The position numbers and the translations under genes were made by a program. Shown here piece after piece: positions 7,771 to 14,227 of a stretch of DNA of 39,728 nucleotides. This DNA is from Oscillospiraceae bacterium (GTDB lineage: Bacteria > Bacillota > Clostridia > Oscillospirales > Oscillospiraceae), in assembly GCA_031281255.1 (NCBI GenBank), contig JAITFR010000090.1:1-39728 (forward strand). Direction: 5' to 3'. Below the pieces are notes generated by a model. It saw only the letters and a program-made list of their open reading frames with translations, did not search any database and was not told the DNA's origin. How positions within the stretch are numbered: the first letter of the stretch is position 1; each line of letters starts with the position of its first letter.

Positions 7771-9345
7771 CTAAAATGGCCATGTTCCAAGCCATTTGAG
7801 GAAATTCTTATAATACCAATCAGGTAGGAAAAATCCAGCAAGCGCAGGATAAAACATAGCAAATACAATCCCTGTAGTTGCTGTAAAACCATAAATATGG
7901 AACTTATACTCACTTTTCTTACGTTCAGACATTGTATTAAAAATATGTGCAATTGCTAACACCAAAAACAATGTACTCGGGAAATAATGATAAACAAATA
8001 CAATACGTGTAACAGCAACCCATGGTAAAAGCGAAGATAAATAACCAATCAGTATAAACAACGCTTTACCATCCTTGTATTTAAAGACACGTAAAATCAT
8101 AAATAGCATTGCTGCTAATCCACCCCACCACACCACAGGGTTTCCAAATGCACCAAAGGTTGCTCTTAGTCCATCTGCATGGTTATTTACATATAAAATA
8201 GGTCTAATATTTAGCACCCACTGCCACCACATTGATGAGTATGGATGTTCTGCTACCAGATTGCTGTGATAGTTAAACATTGCTGTCTGATTATTCCATA
8301 CCATCTCAAGATATCGAATATCCCACAGCATACCATCACCAATTGACATATCTCTTGATATCCCATATGGAATATAAGACAGGTAGTAAACAACAGCAGG
8401 TATAATAACAAAGAAAACAACTGAAGAAAGTAGTGTTTTTATAAGATATTTTGCATACCCTGTTTTCTCTGTATCTCTATAATGCACATACAATTGTGCT
8501 AAACGTATTGTGTAAATAAAAAGTAACCCGGCACCGGCATAAAAACCTACCCATTTTATTGCAAAACTAAGTCCGAAGAAAATACCGGATAGTGCCAAAA
8601 GTGCGAGACTTTTTCCAAATTTTTCCTCCGGATCCGTCGTAATATAACGATACATAAATAAAAACGCAAATAAAATGAAAAGTACCACATAAGTATCAAT
8701 TGTTCCCAACCTTGTTTGCACAAAACGCATGAAGTCAAAACCCAGCAGTAGCGTAGCACATGTTGCAACTGTTGTCTTACCAAACATATTTTTCACTAAA
8801 ACATACATAACAGCAAGCATGATAACGCCACAAAGTGCTCCAATAAAACGCCACCCAAATGGATTCATACCGAAGATTAGTATTGATGTAGCTATAATCT
8901 CTTTTCCAAGTGGAGGGTGTGTCCACTCGTATGGTGGTATACCTTCAAGATGTTGTGCTGCAGTAGTTACAAAATATATCTCATCAAAATAAAGATTTTC
9001 TAAATGGTTGCCGGAACGGCTCTCTCCTTGTCTAAAAAGCTCAAGCTCTGCAAGTACATCAACATTTTCTGTATTACCAAGGTTTATTATTGCCAGACAA
9101 AAAAAGATGAACAAAATTAGAGTAAGTGGAATAATGTCGCTTCTGGACATTTGAAAACGTTCTGTTAAGAATGTTAACCTATCAGGTTTATGCACCCTCA
9201 TATCTATCCACTCGGAAGAACCGCTTTCCGGTCGTAAAACTCTAATATAGTACCAGAAGAACAGTAATAACAAGTAAATTGTAGCAATAGGAAACACTAC
9301 TACAGGATTAATATTATCTCTAACAAGGTTAATAAAATCTAACAT
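7771..9345 (-). CDS. PMT-type (GT39) phospholipid-linked mannosyltransferase
   Basis: A 524-aa polytopic membrane protein of the dolichyl-phosphate-mannose--protein mannosyltransferase family (GT39). These enzymes move mannose from a polyprenyl phosphate donor to exported proteins or glycans. The acidic motif FDEIYF (D121, E122) lies in the first extracytoplasmic loop, and EWTHPPLGKEI follows at about 139-150. Both are hallmarks of PMT/ArnT-like catalysts. About 10-12 hydrophobic helices follow. A cytoplasmic loop of about 50 residues separates the first two helices. No Shine-Dalgarno precedes the ATG. The promoter at 9353-9381 puts the transcription start almost on it. First gene of the operon that ends in tRNA-Ser. 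Confidence 0.85.
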   Translation of the reverse strand: MLDFINLVRDNINPVVVFPIATIYLLLLFFWYYIRVLRPESGSSEWIDMRVHKPDRLTFLTERFQMSRSDIIPLTLILFIFFCLAIINLGNTENVDVLAELELFRQGESRSGNHLENLYFDEIYFVTTAAQHLEGIPPYEWTHPPLGKEIIATSILIFGMNPFGWRFIGALCGVIMLAVMYVLVKNMFGKTTVATCATLLLGFDFMRFVQTRLGTIDTYVVLFILFAFLFMYRYITTDPEEKFGKSLALLALSGIFFGLSFAIKWVGFYAGAGLLFIYTIRLAQLYVHYRDTEKTGYAKYLIKTLLSSVVFFVIIPAVVYYLSYIPYGISRDMSIGDGMLWDIRYLEMVWNNQTAMFNYHSNLVAEHPYSSMWWQWVLNIRPILYVNNHADGLRATFGAFGNPVVWWGGLAAMLFMILRVFKYKDGKALFILIGYLSSLLPWVAVTRIVFVYHYFPSTLFLVLAIAHIFNTMSERKKSEYKFHIYGFTATTGIVFAMFYPALAGFFLPDWYYKNFLKWLGTWPF

Positions 9346-9352
9346 GTTGATT

Positions 9353-9381
9353 ATAATAACATTTTCTTATATAATTGTCAA
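9353..9381 (-). promoter_or_regulatory. Promoter of the PMT-rpiB-tmk-mltG operon, probably leaderless
   Basis: On the minus strand a perfect -35 TTGACA (9376-9381) is 17 nt from a -10 TATTAT (9353-9358). Only 7 nt separate the -10 from the ATG at 9345. The expected start of transcription is therefore at or next to the A of ATG, which fits the missing ribosome binding site. Confidence 0.65.
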
Positions 9382-9403
9382 AATCTAAGTTTATATTAAG
9401 TTT

Positions 9404-9470
9404 CTGTCATCCTGAATATAATCCACACGATGGGGAACAATCCATGCGATGAGGAACAGTGAAGAATCTT
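9404..9470. repeat. Dispersed intergenic repeat with an internal 19-bp duplication
   Basis: Positions 9421-9439 and 9440-9458 are tandem 19-bp copies that match at 16 positions (ATCCacACGATGgGGAACA type). They are framed by GTCATCCTGA and CAGTGAAGAATCTTA. Parts recur in the repeat at 2700-2767. It occupies the gap between the divergent PMT-type gene and proS. No T-box leader is visible before proS. Confidence 0.65.
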
Positions 9471-9498
9471 AATATAGTAAAATGAGGGAGAATACTAA

Positions 9499-10932
9499 AT
9501 GAAAGAGAAAAACGTTGAACAAATTACCGATATGGACGTTGATTTTGGTCAATGGTTTACAGATGTGGTTGTAAGAGCCGAGCTAATTGCATATTCCGGA
9601 GCAAAGGGATTCTTTATATTACGACCTTATGGATATGCAATATGGGAGAACATGCAAAATATTCTCGATAAAAGATTTAAAGAATTGGGTCACGAAAATG
9701 TCTCTATGCCACTTTTGATACCAGAGTCTTTATTACAAATGGAAAAAGATCATGTTGACGGCTTTGCTCCTGAATGTGCATGGGTAACAGTCGGAGGTAG
9801 TGAAGAGCTTGAAGAACGGCTGTGCATACGCCCAACATCAGAGGTTTTATTCTGCGACCATTGGGCACAGGTTGTTAAATCGTGGAGAGATTTACCTTTA
9901 TTATATAATCAATGGTGCAGTGTGCTGCGATGGGAAAAATCAACACGTCCATTTTTACGGCATCGTGAGTTTTTATGGCAAGAAGGACACACTTTGCACA
10001 CAACAGCCGAAGAAGCACTTGAAGAAACCGAACAAATGCTTGAAGTTTATGCAGAGCTTTACGAAGATTATCTTGCCATGCCGGTTGTTAAAGGCAGAAA
10101 AACTGAGAGAGAAAAGTTTGCAGGAGCAGAGCGTACATACTCGGTTGAATGTATGATGCACGATAAAAAAGCATTACAAAGTGGTACAACTCATTATTTT
10201 GGCGACGGTTTTGCTCGTGCGTTTAATATAACTTATGCTGACAAAGAAAACAAACTCAGCTATCCTCATCAAACATCATGGGGACTTTCTACACGCTCAA
10301 TCGGTGGCATTATAATGACACACGGAGATAATAACGGACTTAGTTTACCACCACGTATAGCACCAATCCAAGCAGTAATTATACCGATTGCAACACAAAA
10401 ACCGGGTGTTCTCGAAAAAGCAGAGGAATTAAACAAACGTTTAAAAGCAGCTAATGTACGCATAAAAGTTGACACTTCTGACCGTAGCCCCGGTTGGAAG
10501 TTTGCAGAACATGAAATGAAAGGTATACCGCTTCGTATCGAAATAGGTCCAAAAGATATTGAAAACAATCAATGTGTTGCTGCAAGACGTGATACAGGTG
10601 AAAAAGTTTCTATTCCATTAAATGAGTTAGAAACTAAAGTTGAAGAATTGCTTGAAGATATTCAAAAAAGTCTATACAACAGAGCAAAAGAAAACCTCAT
10701 TAACAATACCCGCCCTGCAAAAACGCTGAACGAGGTAAAATCAATCATAAATGAACATGGTGGTTTTATAGAAGCTATGTGGTGTGGTTCAGATGCTTGC
10801 GAAGTTAAAATGAAAGAAGATGCCGGCGTGACTTCACGTTGTATACCGTTTGAACAAAAACAAGTCGGTGATGTTTGCGTTGTATGTAAAGCTCCTGCTG
10901 ACACTATGGTCGTCTGGGGAGTAGCATATTAG
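9499..10932 (+). CDS. proS: Prolyl-tRNA synthetase, archaeal/eukaryal type
   Basis: Charges tRNA-Pro. The 477-aa length and lack of the inserted editing domain identify the short archaeal/eukaryal-like form found in many Clostridia. Class II motifs are visible: RPTSE (111-115), motif 2 around [22 protein letters not shown] (144-165) and the [16 protein letters not shown] motif 3 region. An anticodon-binding domain (about 290-380) follows. The C-terminal zinc-binding-like domain has cysteines in [11 protein letters not shown] and CVVC and ends in the characteristic tyrosine. GAGGGAG lies 8 nt before the ATG. Single gene; convergent with agrC across 184 nt without evident genes or a strong terminator. 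Confidence 0.95.
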   Translation: MKEKNVEQITDMDVDFGQWFTDVVVRAELIAYSGAKGFFILRPYGYAIWENMQNILDKRFKELGHENVSMPLLIPESLLQMEKDHVDGFAPECAWVTVGGSEELEERLCIRPTSEVLFCDHWAQVVKSWRDLPLLYNQWCSVLRWEKSTRPFLRHREFLWQEGHTLHTTAEEALEETEQMLEVYAELYEDYLAMPVVKGRKTEREKFAGAERTYSVECMMHDKKALQSGTTHYFGDGFARAFNITYADKENKLSYPHQTSWGLSTRSIGGIIMTHGDNNGLSLPPRIAPIQAVIIPIATQKPGVLEKAEELNKRLKAANVRIKVDTSDRSPGWKFAEHEMKGIPLRIEIGPKDIENNQCVAARRDTGEKVSIPLNELETKVEELLEDIQKSLYNRAKENLINNTRPAKTLNEVKSIINEHGGFIEAMWCGSDACEVKMKEDAGVTSRCIPFEQKQVGDVCVVCKAPADTMVVWGVAY

Positions 10933-11116
10933 AGGCTTTATTAATATACAAATGAGTTTACATATTACCAAATAGCAATTCTTATGCTAACTTAACATCG
11001 GATGAAAAAACATAATAATTTTCTACGATTAGATAAAAAAAATTATATTACTCCATTATTAATGATATAAGAGAAAATTTAAAACCAAGTCTATTTTAAT
11101 TATTTAGTTTTCTATT

Positions 11117-12427
11117 TTACAACAAAACTAGTGGTATTATTATATGTGTTTCAAAGATTCCATCTCTGTATTCACGTAATACATTACCTTGATATTTATC
11201 GACAATGGAATCTATATGTATAATGCCAATGCCATTAAAACGTTTATCCTTGTTCGTTAAAAATCTTGTGCCATTTTTATGTATTATCCCTTCATAACTG
11301 TTTATTACAGAGATTGCAAGGTTTTTACCTTTTGCCAATAATTCTAAAGAGATAAACTTTTTGATATTTGTGCTTTCAACTAAGGAATTTGCTTCAATAG
11401 CATTATCTAGCAAGTTCCCAACAATAGCACACAAATCATTATCCTTTATACAATTATCTATTGGGTAGATTGCATGTATTTTTACAGCAATATTAAGAGC
11501 ATTTGCATGCCAAAGCTTTGAGCTGACGACAGCATCTAATGCCATATTACCTGTTTGTAATGTGACTGCATCCATTGATGTATCTTCGGATATAGAATCG
11601 ATATATTCAATGGCTTTTATATTCTCTTTATTTTTTACTAATTCGCGTATTGCCACAAGATTTGTTTTGTAGTCGTGACGCCATTTCTTTATATCAGAAT
11701 GAATAACATCGAGTTCTTTAAAATAATGTGCTTCCATATGCAATCGTTGTAAACTTGCGTTAAGTTCAATGTTTTGCGATTCTTCTCGCCTATACATTTC
11801 ATATATCAAAAACACAATAATCAACATTATTAATAAACCTAATGATATCAATACTAATGCACTGTTGAATTGTGAATCAAGTTCATGTACATTGGATAGT
11901 ATAAATAAGAGCATTGATAAAACTAAAATAACTAAAATTGAAGATATAAATGTGGAAGTTTTCTTCAAACTTTTAAATTCAAGCTTTCTTTTTGATAATA
12001 AGTAAAACAATACAATCTGCATGGCTTTGATTAGTATAATTGCCAGTAGTCGAGAAGTATCTTGATAAATTAGAGTGTGTGATATTGACACATCTGTCAC
12101 TAGAGCTGCTATAAAAGCACCAGTGATTGAAGTGCCTATAAAAAATGCAGTTGCAATGATAAAACATAGTATTTTATGAAGAAAACTCGCATTTTTGAAT
12201 ACTATGAGATATGTCATATAAACTGCAATAACTGAAAATTCATAAGTTAATACCGGCAATTCCATAAATAACACCACTATACCGAATGTTGATGCTACTG
12301 CCCATATTATTACTGTCGGTAATGCACTGTTATATTTTGATGAAAAATACTTACTAAAAAAATATGTTAAAGCAAGATTTTCAATGAGAATAGAAATAAC
12401 ATCAATTAAAATCCACTGTGTTGTCAT
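11117..12427 (-). CDS. agrC: AgrC-like sensor histidine kinase (GHKL type)
   Basis: Predicted receptor of the agr-encoded cyclic peptide. Residues 1-210 form about six transmembrane helices, the AgrC-type sensor. A linker helix follows, with the phosphoacceptor block KKWRHDYKTNLVAIREL (H251). The C-terminal GHKL ATPase has an N box GNLLDNAIEA (337-346) and a G box NGIGIIHI (398-405). The RHDxxNHL-like H box and the absence of PAS/HAMP domains match the AgrC/ComD class. AGGAAAG ahead of the ATG overlaps the end of agrA (4-nt gap), so the two are coupled. It is last in the operon, whereas staphylococcal agrC precedes agrA. Confidence 0.9.
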   Translation of the reverse strand: MTTQWILIDVISILIENLALTYFFSKYFSSKYNSALPTVIIWAVASTFGIVVLFMELPVLTYEFSVIAVYMTYLIVFKNASFLHKILCFIIATAFFIGTSITGAFIAALVTDVSISHTLIYQDTSRLLAIILIKAMQIVLFYLLSKRKLEFKSLKKTSTFISSILVILVLSMLLFILSNVHELDSQFNSALVLISLGLLIMLIIVFLIYEMYRREESQNIELNASLQRLHMEAHYFKELDVIHSDIKKWRHDYKTNLVAIRELVKNKENIKAIEYIDSISEDTSMDAVTLQTGNMALDAVVSSKLWHANALNIAVKIHAIYPIDNCIKDNDLCAIVGNLLDNAIEANSLVESTNIKKFISLELLAKGKNLAISVINSYEGIIHKNGTRFLTNKDKRFNGIGIIHIDSIVDKYQGNVLREYRDGIFETHIIIPLVLL

Positions 12428-12431
12428 AGAA

Positions 12432-13154
12432 TTACTTTCCTATACTTAGTCGCATAAATAAATCACTAACTTGTTTGTAATTATTTCTACTTATTGGTAA
12501 TTTTTCTCCGCTTGATAACACTAATGCTTCTTTATAAAGTACATCTACTTTGTATAAATTAACTATGTGTGAACGATGTATACGTATAAAATAATCAGGT
12601 AGTATATTTACTAATTTGTTAATAGGTAATCGTTCAACATAAGTTTTTTCGTTTGTGTATATACTAACATCGTGCGACTGCACAGTAATATAATTAATAT
12701 TACTGTATTGTAGTTTTGTTTTACTTGCATTGTCTGAAATAACCAAAGCCGTGCTTTGTTGCGATTTGCATATAGTATAAGCTTTATCTAGTATCGGCAG
12801 AAGCTTTGACATAGATACAGGTTTTATAAGATAGTGCATTGCGTTGACATCATAACCTCTTAAAACATATTGCGAGTGGCTCGTTACAAATACTATGAGC
12901 ATATTGTCATTTTGCTTTCTAATAATCTTAGCAAGCTCGACACCTGATATGGCATTCATTTCAATATCTAAAAATGCCAAATCAAAAGACGTTTCCGGCC
13001 AAATCATCAAAAACTCTTCAGCACTTTTAATAAGCTCCACAGTTATATAAATATCTTTTGACATTGCCCAATCTGTTATAGCTGTCTTTAGATTGTTTTG
13101 CATTTTTTCATCGTCATCACAAATTGCAATACGAATTAACTTAATATCTCCCAA
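12432..13154 (-). CDS. agrA: AgrA-like LytTR response regulator
   Basis: Receiver domain followed by a LytTR DNA-binding domain; the likely transcriptional output of the AgrC kinase. The acidic pair is in RIAICDDDEK, the phosphoacceptor Asp in LAFLDIEMNAISG, and the switch Lys in YLIKPVS. The LytTR part covers roughly the last 105 residues (INYITVQSHDVSIYT onward). The start is uncertain. The first in-frame ATG (13208) lies inside a 13-bp stem-loop. The TTG at 13154, used here, has no ribosome site. An ATT at 13136 has GGGAG 11 nt upstream and would give the family-typical opening MRIAICDDD. It likely binds the repeats at 14022-14098. Confidence 0.88.
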   Translation of the reverse strand: MGDIKLIRIAICDDDEKMQNNLKTAITDWAMSKDIYITVELIKSAEEFLMIWPETSFDLAFLDIEMNAISGVELAKIIRKQNDNMLIVFVTSHSQYVLRGYDVNAMHYLIKPVSMSKLLPILDKAYTICKSQQSTALVISDNASKTKLQYSNINYITVQSHDVSIYTNEKTYVERLPINKLVNILPDYFIRIHRSHIVNLYKVDVLYKEALVLSSGEKLPISRNNYKQVSDLFMRLSIGK

Positions 13155-13175
13155 CGTCTTAAATAATTGTATAGT

Positions 13176-13215
13176 GCAACCTGTGGAAAAGCAATAACAT
13201 AATTCCACAGGTTGC
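13176..13215 (-). promoter_or_regulatory. Perfect 13-bp stem-loop between agrD and agrA
   Basis: Arms GCAACCTGTGGAA and TTCCACAGGTTGC pair perfectly around a 14-nt loop. It lies 10 nt after the agrD stop and upstream of every credible agrA start. No U-run follows it on the minus strand, so it is a poor intrinsic terminator. An RNA-stability or processing element that raises agrBD over agrAC is more likely (inference). Confidence 0.7.
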
Positions 13216-13225
13216 TAAACTATTA

Positions 13226-13357
13226 CTACTTTGATAATCTTTCAGGAACTCTTGGCTGATACCATCCTAACAGACTTGCCATACCGGCACCTTTTTTTGC
13301 TGTAATAAGTGTTACTTTCGCTAGTGTTTTATTTACTTTTTTCTTTACTTGTTTCAT
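13226..13357 (-). CDS. agrD: AgrD-like cyclic (thio)lactone autoinducer precursor, serine type
   Basis: A 43-aa peptide with a Lys-rich amphipathic leader (MKQVKKKVNKTLAKV...), a core region MASLLGWYQ and the conserved AgrD tail PRVPERLSK. Alignment to S. aureus AgrD-I puts the ring-forming cysteine opposite S28: in both, a VP proline stands exactly 10 residues later. The expected product is a five-residue ring SLLGW closed by a serine lactone, with a short N-terminal tail. AAAGGAG is 7 nt before the ATG and overlaps the end of agrB (2-nt gap), so translation is coupled. Position between agrB and agrA, tail motif and ribosome site make this convincing despite its size. The exact peptide is inferred. 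Confidence 0.9.
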   Translation of the reverse strand: MKQVKKKVNKTLAKVTLITAKKGAGMASLLGWYQPRVPERLSK

Positions 13358-13359
13358 TG

Positions 13360-13953
13360 TCAAACTCCTTTCATAATTTTATATTGCATATACTTATCTT
13401 TAATATATGCTAATAACATCGATAATGTTGTTATACCTAATCCTACAGCTATTGTTATCCCAATATGAGATGAAATTTTAAACATACTAGAAAATATTAT
13501 ACTTAAACAAGTTATAATGAGTGTAATTATGCGTATAATAGTGCGTAATTTTTTGCGATGTTTTTCACTCATAGGTACATTTTGGTTTGATATAGGAGCA
13601 AGAGAAAAGATAACAATTACTGATAGTAAACAAAGTATTACAGAGATTGGAGTATTAATAAATTGTAACAAATGAACAACTAGCCACCAGCCAATATACA
13701 TAATTAAAAAGCAACGAAGATGAGTGTTTGCGTGATATCCACCGCCGTACGCTTGCAGTGGTATTATAACAATAACCAAAATAATACTTTCAAGCATATA
13801 TCCGTATATTGCTGCTGTAATTAAAATTGCAATTATGTTAAACAGTGAATATAGTAATATTTCCAATCCATAAACGTAAATATCTATATCTTCTTCATTA
13901 ATGATTCCGGAATTACTCCAATTAGATGTAATTTTCTTAACAATAGCTGTCAT
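13360..13953 (-). CDS. agrB: AgrB-like peptide-processing membrane protease
   Basis: Integral membrane cysteine endopeptidase that removes the AgrD tail and closes the autoinducer ring. At 197 aa with about five to six hydrophobic segments it matches AgrB. The catalytic pair is visible as H74 and C81 in GGGYHANTHLRCFL, the same 7-residue spacing as H77/C84 of S. aureus AgrB. A basic cytoplasmic loop (SEKHRKKLRT) lies near residue 130. It is the first gene of the operon. The gene ends inside the agrD ribosome site. An AAAGAGAT-like site lies ahead of the ATG. LytTR-type repeats begin 69 bp upstream. Confidence 0.93.
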   Translation of the reverse strand: MTAIVKKITSNWSNSGIINEEDIDIYVYGLEILLYSLFNIIAILITAAIYGYMLESIILVIVIIPLQAYGGGYHANTHLRCFLIMYIGWWLVVHLLQFINTPISVILCLLSVIVIFSLAPISNQNVPMSEKHRKKLRTIIRIITLIITCLSIIFSSMFKISSHIGITIAVGLGITTLSMLLAYIKDKYMQYKIMKGV

Positions 13954-13987
13954 AAGTTATCTCTTTCTTTCAATTTTTCATATTTGT

Positions 13988-13996
13988 AATGTAACA
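13988..13996 (-). promoter_or_regulatory. Candidate agrB -10 element
   Basis: On the minus strand TGTTACATT is an extended -10 (TGn plus TACATT), about 35 nt before the agrB ATG and 28 bp from the edge of the operator repeats. The -35 position (14011-14016, ATCTAT) is poor, as expected for a promoter needing activation by a LytTR regulator. Weak evidence by itself. Confidence 0.35.
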
Positions 13997-14021
13997 CATT
14001 TAATTAATTAATAGATAAATA

Positions 14022-14098
14022 TTGTCGCAAACGGCTGTAATTTTGTCCTGAACGGTATTTTTTGCTTTCTGCGACAAAATAACTACCGTTTACGACAA
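14022..14098. promoter_or_regulatory. Four LytTR-type operator repeats in a 77-bp dyad
   Basis: Four copies of TTGTCGYAAACGG are present. On the plus strand: 14022-14034 (TTGTCGCAAACGG) and 14043-14055 (TTGTCCTGAACGG). On the minus strand: 14086-14098 (TTGTCGTAAACGG) and a weaker 14065-14077 (TTGTCGCAGAAAG). Within each pair the repeats are exactly 21 bp apart, two helical turns. Reversed, the second copy reads ACCGTTCAG, a full match to the LytTR consensus [TA][AC][CA]GTTN[AG][TG]. The outer copies face each other as a dyad centred near 14060, between agrB and the divergent lipoprotein gene. Candidate -10 boxes lie on both sides. Confidence 0.8.
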
Positions 14099-14129
14099 AA
14101 TTGAACATATGTGTTTGAGGTTATGTTAA

Positions 14130-14138
14130 TGTTATAAC
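14130..14138 (+). promoter_or_regulatory. Candidate -10 of the divergent lipoprotein gene
   Basis: TGTTATAAC is an extended -10 (TGn plus TATAAC) lying 32 bp beyond the last operator repeat. No good -35 is seen 17 nt upstream, again consistent with activator dependence. A leader of about 80 nt would result. That leader contains the small palindrome CTAACA-TG-TGTTAG (14192-14205). Confidence 0.35.
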
Positions 14139-14227
14139 AAATTTAAGAGAAAAGTATACATTAACCCACTTCGTTATTCTACTCTTTCATACTAACATGT
14201 GTTAGAATAATTAGTATGGAGCGTAAT

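Noticed and set aside
9346-9498. T-box or other riboswitch before proS
   Set aside because: Only a dispersed repeat is found; no T-box sequence (TGGNACCGCG) or terminator structure is seen.
10933-11116. Possible terminator or small gene between proS and agrC
   Set aside because: The 184 nt are A/T-rich with no GC-rich hairpin and no reading frame with a ribosome site.
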